The notes under the pieces were generated by a model. That model had not been told where the DNA came from. It saw only the letters and a program-made list of their open reading frames with translations, and ran no database searches. A DNA stretch of 31,980 nucleotides from a virus. This document shows, piece after piece, positions 1 through 6,243 of this stretch; position 1 is the stretch's first letter; each line of letters starts with the position of its first letter. The DNA lies in the IMG/VR virus record IMGVR_UViG_3300031862_000763, positions 1-31,980 of that record; one strand, written 5' to 3'. The translations under genes were made by a program, and so were the position numbers.

Positions 1-162
1 ATGAAGTGGGACGGTTTTCTCATGACTTCCTTCCAGATGATGGGCAGCCTCCACTTCTCGCTGGAGCTTTCCGGCTATCCTGACGTCGGCAAGACAAACG
101 AGTTCTTCGACCGGCTGAAGGGTAAAAAAATCCGGGTGATCGTCGAGGAGGTGCAGCAGTGA
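1..162 (+). CDS. Small hypothetical protein (possibly 5' partial)
   Basis: An open frame of 53 codons runs from an ATG at the window edge to TGA at 160-162. The product ends in a basic then acidic stretch (GKKIRVIVEEVQQ). I recognise no family. Because the ATG coincides with base 1, the true start may lie upstream of the window. It is the first of a series of small rightward genes and is followed after 24 bases by the coiled-coil gene. Confidence 0.5.
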   Translation: MKWDGFLMTSFQMMGSLHFSLELSGYPDVGKTNEFFDRLKGKKIRVIVEEVQQ

Positions 163-186
163 TCTTCTACTTCAGCTGCGCCTGAG

Positions 187-984
187 ATGGCCGGAGCAGC
201 CATGCCCTCTCCATCTCAGACCATCCAGGACTTCCGCACGGCAGCCGAGCTGAGCAGCTATGAGCCTGCCCAGCTCCGGCGCACGATCGAAGAGCATGAG
301 GCCAGGATCCAGGCGCAGGATAGCATCATAGAGCAGCAGCTCAGGGCCATAGAGGAGCTGGAGGAGAAGCTCGACCGGATGCAGCAGATCAAAGCCCCAT
401 CGGCCCATGCAGACGGCTTCCGGCTCCTGGCCGAGATCAGCGACCTCAAGGAGCGGAATAAGAGGCTTGAAGATGCACAAAATCACCTTGAAGAGAGCTT
501 CGAAAATCTCTTTCAGGCTCAGATGGACTTTTTGGAGACGGCCCTGGAGACTCTTGAGAAGCTATCCGCATCCCCGGAGGTCAAAAGCCTCTATGCCAGA
601 GCCAACAAGCAGGCCAGGGCAATTGAGAGGGCCAGGGATGTCGGCCAGGCTTCAGGCATCAATGCACTCAGGCAGATGACAGATTTGCTGAGCGAAGTTA
701 CTCTGTTCCTGATCAATAGACCGCTCCTCACCTTTGTTCGCTCGGATCGCTATCGGGGCGAGATACTCTTGGCCGCTTTGAACCGGGATCAAAAGGCCAT
801 CTCGACCCCGGAGGCAATCAGGATCCTGGTCGAGAACGAGGACAAGAGCATAGATGCAAAGCAAGCCCTGCGAGCTATGCGCTGGGCTGCGAATTACCAT
901 CCCGATCAGGCAAGATTTCAGCAGCGCGGAGCAAGGCGCAAGTCCTGGCTCTGCAGAATCAATGGCAATGAGGCTGATAGGTAA
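187..984 (+). CDS. Coiled-coil protein, unknown function
   Basis: The product is 265 residues. Residues about 25-110 are rich in Glu, Leu, Gln and Arg with heptad-like spacing (for example RAIEELEEKLDRMQQI), so a coiled coil is likely. The C-terminal third (about 180-265) looks globular, is basic, and ends RRKSWLCRINGNEADR, which could bind nucleic acid. An in-frame ATG at 202 is better placed behind a GGAG at 193-196 and may be the real start. The gene precedes the operator cluster at 1008-1262. No family is recognised; a regulatory or replication-accessory role would be guesswork. Confidence 0.7.
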   Translation: MAGAAMPSPSQTIQDFRTAAELSSYEPAQLRRTIEEHEARIQAQDSIIEQQLRAIEELEEKLDRMQQIKAPSAHADGFRLLAEISDLKERNKRLEDAQNHLEESFENLFQAQMDFLETALETLEKLSASPEVKSLYARANKQARAIERARDVGQASGINALRQMTDLLSEVTLFLINRPLLTFVRSDRYRGEILLAALNRDQKAISTPEAIRILVENEDKSIDAKQALRAMRWAANYHPDQARFQQRGARRKSWLCRINGNEADR

Positions 985-1007
985 TGAATAGCGTCGACCG
1001 ATCCATA

Positions 1008-1022
1008 TTGACAAGTTGTCAA
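1008..1022. promoter_or_regulatory. Operator-like palindrome 1
   Basis: TTGACAAGTTGTCAA is a perfect palindrome of 7-bp arms around one central base. It is the first of four copies in a stretch with no convincing gene. The spacing and identity of the copies suggest binding sites for one dimeric protein, such as a viral repressor or partition/replication initiator. Confidence 0.75.
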
Positions 1023-1032
1023 GAATTTGACG

Positions 1033-1053
1033 ATCTTGACAGTTTGTCAAGAT
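1033..1053. promoter_or_regulatory. Operator-like palindrome 2
   Basis: The core is TTGACAGTTTGTCAA at 1036-1050. The palindrome extends to 21 bp, with 9-bp arms around a central GTT. It differs from the other copies in the middle bases but keeps the TTGACA/TGTCAA half-sites. Its centre is 28 bp from that of copy 1. Confidence 0.75.
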
Positions 1054-1157
1054 GTCCCTGTGACGCTCCAGGTGGAGCCGAAATGGGACGATTTTCCAGG
1101 GAGGGATAAACTCGCGATAAGATTGTACTGAAAGATAAATCAAGCCTACTGTATCAT

Positions 1158-1174
1158 ATTGACAACTTGTCAAT
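1158..1174. promoter_or_regulatory. Operator-like palindrome 3
   Basis: ATTGACAACTTGTCAAT is a perfect palindrome with 8-bp arms. Its left flank (CATATTGACAA) matches the flank of copy 1, so these two may be a duplicated unit. Confidence 0.75.
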
Positions 1175-1243
1175 GTTAGTTTACGGTCTATTGCGTCGGG
1201 GTCCAAGGTCGGGGTGTCTGAGGGGTAGAGCGAGATAGGAGCA

Positions 1244-1262
1244 TCTTGACAACTTGTCAAGA
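1244..1262. promoter_or_regulatory. Operator-like palindrome 4
   Basis: TCTTGACAACTTGTCAAGA is a perfect palindrome with 9-bp arms. It lies about 75 bp before the ATG of the gene at 1336, where bound protein could block transcription. The 987-1335 stretch holds these four sites and no convincing gene. Confidence 0.75.
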
Positions 1263-1335
1263 AAGTAAATTTGAGCGGAAATCAAGTTCATTGGATTTAG
1301 GAAGTGGGATTGATGAGACATTGGAGGAAATACAG

Positions 1336-1743
1336 ATGCAGATCTTCTGCATAGCCGACAGCGTAGAGGAGGAGTTCTTTGGCCCCTTCACCGACCGGGT
1401 CCTGGCCGAGAAGGTGCTCAAGATCGTGCAGATGGCGGTCGATGATGGGGCAGAGCTGCGAACAGTCGAAGCTGATCAGCATGCCACCGAGCTCAAAGCA
1501 GGCCTGCTTCCCTGGAAGATCGAGGTGGAGCTATCGGGAAAGGAGGTACGGGATACTCAGGTCAGCCTGACCTGGCCGCCGGCCGGAGAAGGGATCGTGG
1601 AGGAGCGGGATTGCTACATACGGTACTTCTTCTGGGCCCGGTCCAGCGGCGAGGCCATCAGGAGATTGGGCGGCGTCAGAAGGAATCCCTCCACCCAGGG
1701 TCTGACGGCAGCCCTGCCGAGGAGCACTGATTCTCATGTCTAG
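1336..1743 (+). CDS. Hypothetical protein downstream of operator cluster
   Basis: The product is 135 residues, beginning MQIFCIADSVEEEFFGPFTD. The frame is open further upstream to a TTG inside operator 4, but the ATG at 1336 has a good GGAGGA (1323-1328) before it, so I take that start. The protein is acidic and mixed alpha/beta in appearance, with no membrane segment and no family I recognise. It overlaps the next gene by 8 bases and is the first gene after the operators, so it is the likeliest target of their control. Confidence 0.65.
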   Translation: MQIFCIADSVEEEFFGPFTDRVLAEKVLKIVQMAVDDGAELRTVEADQHATELKAGLLPWKIEVELSGKEVRDTQVSLTWPPAGEGIVEERDCYIRYFFWARSSGEAIRRLGGVRRNPSTQGLTAALPRSTDSHV

Positions 1744-1876
1744 CGAATTTCTTTTCGAGCAGATCACCGAGCGCCTGGAGGAGCTCAGCGATAAGCAGCT
1801 CACCAATCTCATCGAAGTGATCCGGCAGGTCCAGGTAGAGCGAGAAGATGACAAAATTGCAGCGAGCGTGACCTGA
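1736..1876 (+). CDS. Small acidic helical protein
   Basis: Forty-six residues, beginning MSSEFLFEQITERLEELSD. It starts inside the end of the upstream gene and its TGA overlaps the ATG of the ASCH gene, so it sits in a coupled operon. A GAGGAG lies about 10 bases before the ATG. The sequence is predicted to be helical and could be a small dimer. No family is recognised. Confidence 0.6.
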   Translation: MSSEFLFEQITERLEELSDKQLTNLIEVIRQVQVEREDDKIAASVT

Positions 1877-2214
1877 TGCTTCTCTTCAAGCCCAGGCATG
1901 TGGCTCCTATTATCTCCGGCCGGAAGATAGAGACCCGCCGTCTCTGGAGGTCCTGGAGAGCCAATGTCGGCAGCATCCAGAAGGCCAAGACCGTGATGCT
2001 CTCAAAAGACTATTTCGCCCTGCTGGAGATCCTGGAGCGCTGGGAGGAGCGCTTAGGCGACATCTCGGATCAGAGCATCTATAACGAGGGCTACGACAGC
2101 CGGGATGAGTATTTTGCGTCCCTGGCAGAGATCAACGCCAGGGTCCTGAAGAAGATCACAATTCCGTTGGAGGATTTGCTGGTAAAGGTACTGAAGTTCA
2201 GGAGGGTAATATGA
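1876..2214 (+). CDS. ASCH domain protein
   Basis: 112 residues. The N-terminus (LLFKPRHVAPIISGRKIETR followed by RLW) is the hallmark of ASCH domains: a hydrophobic strand, a helix, then G-R-K-x-x-T-R-R. The family has a PUA-like beta-barrel fold and is thought to bind RNA or modified nucleotides; some members are nucleases or amidohydrolases. Such small proteins are common in methanogen genomes and their viruses. The gene is coupled to its neighbours by overlaps at both ends. The exact substrate is unknown. Confidence 0.8.
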   Translation: MLLFKPRHVAPIISGRKIETRRLWRSWRANVGSIQKAKTVMLSKDYFALLEILERWEERLGDISDQSIYNEGYDSRDEYFASLAEINARVLKKITIPLEDLLVKVLKFRRVI

Positions 2215-2399
2215 ATCAAATTTTCAACCTTCGCCGGAAGCCTGGCGAGCCGCAGGTGAGCGCCTACTTCTGCAAACAGACCGGCCCGGAGAGTCAGGAG
2301 GGGAGCACCGGAGTAGTGCTGCGCTGCAGGGGCGGCAACAGGGCCGTCACGGCACTGATCGATGAACTCAATAAAGCCGTTCCCGGAGACGAAGCATGA
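2211..2399 (+). CDS. Small hypothetical protein
   Basis: 62 residues. GGAGGG at 2201-2206 is a strong ribosome binding site for the ATG at 2211, which overlaps the preceding stop codon. The product has a central strand-rich segment (STGVVLRCRGGNRAVTALID). No family is recognised. Both flanking genes overlap it by 4 bases, supporting that it is translated. Confidence 0.6.
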   Translation: MNQIFNLRRKPGEPQVSAYFCKQTGPESQEGSTGVVLRCRGGNRAVTALIDELNKAVPGDEA

Positions 2400-2548
2400 G
2401 TCAAAAGAAAGGTGCTAAGGGCCCGTTCTATCGTGCAGCAGGCAAGGAGCCAAAGGCCAGGTATCAGAGCATGTATCAATTGGCTCCGGCCGAAAGGGCT
2501 GAACGCCGATTGGAGAAGGTCAGGCGAGAGCAGGAGTGTGGAGCATGA
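2396..2548 (+). CDS. Small basic protein
   Basis: Fifty residues, beginning MSQKKGAKGPFYRAAGKEPK and ending in an arginine- and glutamate-rich helix. It starts by an ATGA overlap with the upstream stop and ends with an ATGA overlap into the next gene, the normal spacing in this operon. The N-terminal basic part could contact nucleic acid. No family is recognised. Confidence 0.55.
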   Translation: MSQKKGAKGPFYRAAGKEPKARYQSMYQLAPAERAERRLEKVRREQECGA

Positions 2549-2739
2549 GCCAGGGCGATGTGTTGGATTGGCTCCAGACCCATCCTGGCTGGCACAAGCC
2601 GCAGGAAGTGGCCCAAGGGCTAGGGAAGAATGTGGCTAAGACAAAGCTTCTGCTTTTGCGGCTTTGGCATCACCATGACATTGAGCGGCGGGAGATAGAT
2701 TCGCAAAGATGCGAATACAGGTATCCGGAGAAGGTATGA
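2545..2739 (+). CDS. Small winged-helix-like DNA-binding protein
   Basis: 64 residues. The pattern DVLDWLQTHPGWHKPQEVAQ, then a second helix (KNVAKTKLLLLRLWHHH), then a strand-like tail (IERREIDSQRCEYRYPEKV) matches a compact winged-helix fold, as in many archaeal viral regulators. I chose the ATG at 2545 over the upstream GTG at 2536 because it fits the ATGA overlap with the preceding gene. Regulation of early viral transcription is plausible but not shown. Confidence 0.6.
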   Translation: MSQGDVLDWLQTHPGWHKPQEVAQGLGKNVAKTKLLLLRLWHHHDIERREIDSQRCEYRYPEKV

Positions 2740-3005
2740 AGAATTGCATCATCGTCAACCGGGCTAAGCGAAACCGGGAAAGCGATTACGTTGACCTTCA
2801 AGTTGCCACCCTTATCGGCGATCATGAGGGCGAAGAGCTCTGCATCGAGGAGCTTGTCACAGTCGCCGAAAAGGAGATGTCGAAATTCTCATGGACCAAT
2901 GACAAAATTCGTAATTCAGTGAACAGGCTTGAGAAAAGAGGGAGGATGGCGAGCAAGCACTTAATCAGGGAGGGGCGGCTGTGTCGGGTGCCATATCTGA
3001 TCTAA
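2736..3005 (+). CDS. Putative winged-helix protein
   Basis: 89 residues. After a short N-terminal part the sequence reads IEELVTVAEKEMSKFSWTND followed by KIRNSVNRLEKRGRMASKHL. This is a helix-turn-helix pattern in which the second helix precedes a wing. The start ATG at 2736 has GGAGAAGG just upstream and overlaps the previous stop. It forms a pair with the preceding winged-helix-like gene, so the two could be paralogous regulators. Confidence 0.6.
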   Translation: MKNCIIVNRAKRNRESDYVDLQVATLIGDHEGEELCIEELVTVAEKEMSKFSWTNDKIRNSVNRLEKRGRMASKHLIREGRLCRVPYLI

Positions 3006-3367
3006 AAGGCTCTTACGACGTCGTAAGAGTACAAAACATCTATTATGGAGAACAAGATTTTGGAGAAAGGTTCTTGCCTACCCCCATCTTCGGCTATAAG
3101 CACTTCATCGCCGAAGAGACACGGTTGCTATACCGGGGCCACCAATTTTCAATGTCTGAGTGGCCGTCTCATCTGCCTCCAAAGTTCATTCAAATCCAAG
3201 GCCGCTCGGCCAAAGAGGAGTTCAGCATCTACAATGACCGGCCCGAGATTCACATCCAAACGCGGTCTGGGGCAGTGCTGACTCTGGATGCTTGCCCATG
3301 TGGAGGTCGGCTGGTGCTTGACCGCAATGGCGATCTCTACTGCGAGGTTTGCTTTCAAATATATTAA
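2981..3367 (+). CDS. Zinc-ribbon protein, unknown function
   Basis: 128 residues from a GTG start. AGGGAGGGG lies about 6 bases upstream, and the start overlaps the previous gene by 25 bases. The C-terminus holds CPCGGRLVLDRNGDLYCEVC, a CxC...CxxC ribbon likely to bind zinc. The N-terminal hundred residues are not recognised. A 20-bp palindrome (3010-3029) lies inside the first codons, so a later start cannot be ruled out, although no in-frame ATG occurs before the MSEWPSH segment. Confidence 0.6.
   Translation: MSGAISDLKGSYDVVRVQNIYYGEQDFGERFLPTPIFGYKHFIAEETRLLYRGHQFSMSEWPSHLPPKFIQIQGRSAKEEFSIYNDRPEIHIQTRSGAVLTLDACPCGGRLVLDRNGDLYCEVCFQIY
3010..3029. promoter_or_regulatory. Perfect 20-bp palindrome
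   Basis: CTCTTACGACGTCGTAAGAG is a perfect inverted repeat with no spacer. It lies just after the stop codon of the upstream gene and within the first codons of the zinc-ribbon gene. It could be a protein-binding operator. As RNA it would need to open a loop, so a DNA site is more likely. Confidence 0.5.
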
Positions 3368-3368
3368 G

Positions 3369-3533
3369 ATGACGAGAACCAGGCGCTTCTACAACCGCCC
3401 GAACCGCATGAAGGACTTCTATCATCCGTATCGGGTTCTGTGCTGCGGGCACTGTCAGCGATGCAAAGATCCAACGGTCTCCAAGCGCCGCAGGCTGCAT
3501 TATCAGTATGAACTTCGCAGGATCGCAACCTGA
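3369..3533 (+). CDS. Small Cys-rich basic protein
   Basis: 54 residues, beginning MTRTRRFYNRPNRMKDFYHP. It contains CCGHCQRC, a possible metal-binding knuckle, and is highly basic (many Arg and Lys), so nucleic-acid binding is likely. The frame is open further upstream, but the ATG at 3369 follows the previous stop by one base. It is the last gene of the first cluster. Confidence 0.5.
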   Translation: MTRTRRFYNRPNRMKDFYHPYRVLCCGHCQRCKDPTVSKRRRLHYQYELRRIAT

Positions 3534-3621
3534 AGGAAAAGCCAACTAAAGCAGGCATAAAAAGCGGCCATGACGGACAATGCCCGCCAGCATCACAGTC
3601 ACCAAGCGTCTCGACGGAGAC

Positions 3622-3632
3622 CATAAAATAAA
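3622..3632 (+). promoter_or_regulatory. Candidate archaeal TATA box for packaging/head operon
   Basis: CATAAAATAAA lies in the intergenic region just after a small hairpin (GTCTC/GAGAC, 3608-3621). With usual archaeal spacing, transcription would begin near 3650-3660, at the structured leader that precedes the terminase genes. The assignment rests on sequence and position only. Confidence 0.4.
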
Positions 3633-3636
3633 CCTT

Positions 3637-3765
3637 AGCTATGGTGAGAATAGCTTTTGTATGGTGGCAGACTCCATCGCACTGTGACTGGGCGATGCCT
3701 GCCATTTCATAGTCACCGCATCGCCACGATGCGTCAGACACGGACCCGGTTGCCATTTAGCCGGG
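3637..3765 (+). ncRNA. Structured leader RNA upstream of terminase genes
   Basis: This gene-free stretch can form several stems in a row. AGCTAT/ATAGCT (3637-3642 with 3650-3655) is followed by TTTT. GGCAG/CTGCC (3666-3670 with 3699-3703) encloses ATCGC/GCGAT (3676-3680 with 3692-3696). The loop GTGACT (3684-3689) matches AGTCAC (3711-3716), giving a possible pseudoknot. CGCATCG/CGATGCG (3717-3723 with 3727-3733) and CCCGG/CCGGG (3745-3749 with 3761-3765) complete the series. It may be a regulatory 5' leader; a role as a separate RNA is also possible. Confidence 0.5.
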
Positions 3766-3795
3766 CCATCCTCCATATTCAGGATTGAAAGATGA

Positions 3796-4230
3796 ATGAC
3801 CAACTGCTCCATCTGCGCCAGCAAAATCAAGCACAGGATAGACCAACTTATAGTGACTGGCGCGTCAAATCGCGCCATCTCGCGCCAGTTCCCCGACTTC
3901 TCGAAAGATGCTGTCAGGCGGCATCGGCCTCATGTTTCAAAGAAAATTCAGGAAGCCAATGAGGAGCGGGAAAAGGAGCACGGTCTCCAGCTCGATAGCC
4001 TTCTGAAGGAGACCGTGGAGGGCCTCCGGGACCTCGCGGATAACGCGAAGCATGCTGAAGATTATAAGGCGGCGGCCTCAGCACTTGGTCATATAATCCG
4101 GGTTGCGGAGATTTTGTCGAAGATGATTGATCCTGAGAATTATGGAAGGTCGCTTGAGACGCTGACGGATGAAGAACTGAATGCAGAAATCGCAGAGCTT
4201 CTCCAGAGAGCTGAAACTCAGGCTTCGTGA
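3796..4230 (+). CDS. Putative small terminase subunit
   Basis: 144 residues. The N-terminus has C4-x2-C7 followed by a helix-turn-helix-like segment (RIDQLIVTGASNRAISRQFP then DAVRRHRPHV), as in many phage small terminase or DNA-recognition proteins. The rest is helical (EERE...LLKETVEGLRDLADNA), suited to oligomerisation. It sits directly before the terminase ATPase gene and overlaps it by 50 bases. In tailed viruses this subunit recognises viral DNA and loads the motor. The family match is by pattern and position, not by a diagnostic motif. Confidence 0.65.
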   Translation: MTNCSICASKIKHRIDQLIVTGASNRAISRQFPDFSKDAVRRHRPHVSKKIQEANEEREKEHGLQLDSLLKETVEGLRDLADNAKHAEDYKAAASALGHIIRVAEILSKMIDPENYGRSLETLTDEELNAEIAELLQRAETQAS

Positions 4231-5017
4231 TGGGCTTCTAGAAGGGCGGCGGCGAAGGCATGCTTTTCAGCGGTCCAGGTGGGTCGAAGATCTCGGACTA
4301 ATTCGAGACAAGGAAGATAACCCCGTCCATCTAGATCCATGGCAAATTGCGATGCTGGATTCAGACAGCAAACGGATCTGTCTGAATATCCATAGGCAGG
4401 GCGGCAAGTCCGCCATGTCCTCCCTGATATGCCTTCACACGGCGATCTTCAAGAAGCGAAGCCTCTCACTGATCATCGCTCCGGCGCTCAGGCAATCGCA
4501 GGAAAATTTCAAGAAGATCCAGGACTACATTGATCTCTTGCCTAGAAGTCCGAAGTTCCATGAGTTCACTAAGCTGTCTCTGCAATTCGAAAACGGTTCA
4601 AGAATCCTGACCCTTCCGGGTGGCAACGAAGGCAGGACTATAAGGGGCTTCTCCCGGCCGGATGTCATAGTCGAGGATGAGAGTGCTCAATGCTCTGAGG
4701 AGCTTTTTGATGCCATTCTCCCGATGATGACCACGTATCCGCAATGCAAGTTCATCCTCTGTTCGACACCCTTCGGCCAGCGCGGGCACTTCTATAAGAT
4801 CTACACTGAGAATCAGGCATGGGAGAAGCATAAGTTACGGGCCGATGAGAACCCGAGGATCTCAAAAGACTTCCTTGCCGAAATGAGAGAATTGAGAGGA
4901 CCGTACGTTTTCGCACAGGAGTATGAATGTGAGTTTGTGGCATCGGAGACGCAATTAATTTCACATGAGAGTATCCTAAAATCTCTGAACAGTGAAATAC
5001 CAATTATTGAAATATGA
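4181..5017 (+). CDS. terL: Terminase large subunit, ATPase part (split gene)
   Basis: 278 residues forming the motor half of a terminase. A Walker A-like motif (HRQGGKS, residues 71-77) follows the adenine-binding region (DPWQIAML). Walker B with the catalytic acid is VIVEDE (162-167), and CSTPFG (194-199) is the coupling motif. The protein ends after the linker (VASETQLISHESILKSLN) just where the nuclease domain should begin; full-length terminases usually run on for about 200 residues. The missing domain is encoded at 5609-6187, beyond an HNH module. The TGA overlaps an ATG at 5014, the start of the former nuclease gene. Confidence 0.92.
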   Translation: MQKSQSFSRELKLRLRDGLLEGRRRRHAFQRSRWVEDLGLIRDKEDNPVHLDPWQIAMLDSDSKRICLNIHRQGGKSAMSSLICLHTAIFKKRSLSLIIAPALRQSQENFKKIQDYIDLLPRSPKFHEFTKLSLQFENGSRILTLPGGNEGRTIRGFSRPDVIVEDESAQCSEELFDAILPMMTTYPQCKFILCSTPFGQRGHFYKIYTENQAWEKHKLRADENPRISKDFLAEMRELRGPYVFAQEYECEFVASETQLISHESILKSLNSEIPIIEI

Positions 5018-5037
5018 GAAAATACGTATCAGTAGAC
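5014..5037 (+). pseudogene. Stub of original terminase nuclease start
   Basis: The ATG overlaps the ATPase stop (ATGA) and reads MRKYVSVD before running into the HNH module. The intact nuclease gene at 5609 begins MTFILALD, with the same hydrophobic pattern ending in the first catalytic Asp. I infer that this is the remnant of the earlier gene start, cut off at its catalytic codon by the module. The remnant is very short, so the inference leans on the two other cases. Confidence 0.45.
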
Positions 5038-5054
5038 GCGATACATATAAATAG
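5035..5054 (+). promoter_or_regulatory. Conserved TATA promoter of HNH module 1
   Basis: This 20-base block matches the blocks at 6209-6228 and 12941-12960 at most positions. It contains ATATAAATAG at 5045-5054. The first stem of the RNA leader begins 30 bases after the start of this box, the distance expected for an archaeal transcription start. Confidence 0.65.
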
Positions 5055-5074
5055 TAAGCAGCTAATCACTATCT

Positions 5075-5155
5075 GCTGGATAGGTCGGCCAACCGAAAAG
5101 GGATTTTCCGAGATCCCCTGCCAGCTTCAAATCTTCTCGGACACTATCGGAGGTG
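5075..5155 (+). ncRNA. Pseudoknotted HNH-leader RNA, copy 1
   Basis: Stem A is GCTGG/CCAGC (5075-5079 with 5121-5125). Inside it lie a small GGT/ACC hairpin (5083-5085 with 5092-5094), a GAAAA linker, and stem B GGGAT/ATCCC (5100-5104 with 5113-5117) with the 8-nt loop TTTCCGAG. The loop bases TCCGAG pair with CTCGGA at 5136-5141. A second target, TCGGA at 5147-5151, runs into the ribosome binding site GGAGGTG (5149-5155). The stems differ in sequence from copies 2 and 3 but pair in the same way. Confidence 0.8.
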
Positions 5156-5161
5156 TATTTC

Positions 5162-5608
5162 ATGAGAAGCAAAGCAGCTCAAAAAAAATACGAAAAGTAC
5201 CAAAAAGCATATCGCAAGGCACACAGAGAGGAAAATAGAGCATATTGTAAAGCTTATCGTCTTGCGCATTTAGAAGAGCGAAAGGCGTATGATAAAGCGC
5301 GAGGGAAGATATATTACGAACAGAACGTCGATAAAATACGCACACATCGCCGAAAAGTTCATCTTTCTTATTACGATTCAACAAAAAACAAGTATTTGAA
5401 AATGCATGGCAGTCGGTGCGCTTGCTGTGGATATGACAAGAATATAGCGGCGCTTGAATTTCATCATGTCAACGGAAAGACGAAAGGAATTTCATTTATG
5501 ATAAGTCGGCATGAATCAGATGAATTGCTAAAAGCCGAAATCGATAAGTGTGTCCTGCTTTGCGCAAATTGCCACGCTGAACACCATCACGGTGGATTGC
5601 GGTATTAA
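5162..5608 (+). CDS. HNH endonuclease of module 1
   Basis: 148 residues from the ATG at 5162, six bases after GGAGGTG; an in-frame GTG at 5153 is less likely. The N-terminal half is a highly charged Lys/Tyr/Ala-rich helix. The C-terminal half is an HNH nuclease: zinc ligands CACC, the core EFHHVNGK, then CANCHAEHHH. Such free-standing HNH enzymes cut DNA and spread by homing. The gene is richer in A and T than the flanking terminase genes, suggesting separate origin. Its TAA is directly followed by the ATG of the terminase nuclease gene. Confidence 0.85.
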   Translation: MRSKAAQKKYEKYQKAYRKAHREENRAYCKAYRLAHLEERKAYDKARGKIYYEQNVDKIRTHRRKVHLSYYDSTKNKYLKMHGSRCACCGYDKNIAALEFHHVNGKTKGISFMISRHESDELLKAEIDKCVLLCANCHAEHHHGGLRY

Positions 5609-6187
5609 ATGACGTTCATCCTAGCTCTTGATCCTGCCCAGCTCCGAGACTGGAGTGCCCTGGCGGCTGTGGACATGCAATACAGACCAGCCGAGAGGCG
5701 TTTCGGCTACGATCTTGTGGCCATGAACCGCAAACAGGGCCTTCCTTATGATCAGATAGTTGATTGGGTTGTTAAGACTCTGAAGAATCCTGCCTTCAAT
5801 CAGAAGCAACCGCCTGAATTCCTCCTAGATTCCACGGGCGTTGGCGTGGCTGTCAGAGATATGCTCGCAGCCAAGGGCGTGAAGCTCAAGGCAGTGACAA
5901 TTACGGCAGGCGAGAGCATCACAAGGCAAGGCCCTATAATCCATCTCGGCAAGGCGAGGCTCATCGGCAAGTTCCTGGGGGCCTTCGATGCTGGCAAGGT
6001 TCACGTCAACCCGAACATGCCTATCTGGCCTGCCGTCGAGCGAGAAATGCTATCCTTCCGGGCCGAGATGAGCGCACAGAGGCGCGTGAAGATGGAAGCC
6101 GAACAGGGCGAATCAGACGATATGCTTTTTAGTTTGGCTTTATGCATTTGGTACGGAGAAGAAATATTAAGAGGCGGCAGACTATGA
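5609..6187 (+). CDS. Terminase large subunit, nuclease part (split gene)
   Basis: 192 residues with the RNase H-like fold of terminase nucleases. The first metal-binding Asp is in ILALDPAQLRDWSAL (D8), the second in FLLDSTGVG (D74), and the third in ESDDMLFSLALCIW (D170/D171). These are the normal landmarks of the C-terminal half of a large terminase. The start codon abuts the HNH stop codon (TAAATG), so it is translated as a separate chain. It presumably assembles with the ATPase part to cut concatemers during packaging. Confidence 0.85.
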   Translation: MTFILALDPAQLRDWSALAAVDMQYRPAERRFGYDLVAMNRKQGLPYDQIVDWVVKTLKNPAFNQKQPPEFLLDSTGVGVAVRDMLAAKGVKLKAVTITAGESITRQGPIIHLGKARLIGKFLGAFDAGKVHVNPNMPIWPAVEREMLSFRAEMSAQRRVKMEAEQGESDDMLFSLALCIWYGEEILRGGRL

Positions 6188-6208
6188 TCTGCGTTATCGA
6201 TATCCAGC
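6184..6208 (+). pseudogene. Stub of original zinc-ribbon gene start
   Basis: An ATG overlapping the nuclease stop reads MICVI and then continues through DIQR into the module promoter. The intact gene beyond the module begins INILCVICGQDI, which shares the LCVI/ICVI part at protein level and TGCGTxAT at DNA level. I infer that the module was inserted in or just after this start. The remnant is very short. Confidence 0.4.
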
Positions 6209-6228
6209 GACACGATATATATGAATAG
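6209..6228 (+). promoter_or_regulatory. Conserved TATA promoter of HNH module 2
   Basis: This is the second copy of the conserved block, with ATATGAATAG at 6219-6228. The core of the first RNA stem (TGAGGC, from 6248) lies 29 bases after the start of the box, as in module 3. Confidence 0.65.
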
Positions 6229-6243
6229 CATCGTCACTATTAG

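Noticed and set aside
652-1260. A 202-codon leftward open frame
   Set aside because: It is antisense to the coiled-coil gene for half its length, spans all four operators, starts inside one, and has no plausible protein pattern.
3364-3878. Leftward open frames across the structured intergenic region
   Set aside because: They overlap the predicted stems, have biased composition and no ribosome binding site. They look like shadows.
5035-5608. Module 1 as a self-splicing group I intron in a terminase gene
   Set aside because: The conserved RNA is only about 80 nt, lacks a group I core, ends at the ribosome binding site of the HNH gene, and both terminase parts have their own start and stop codons.
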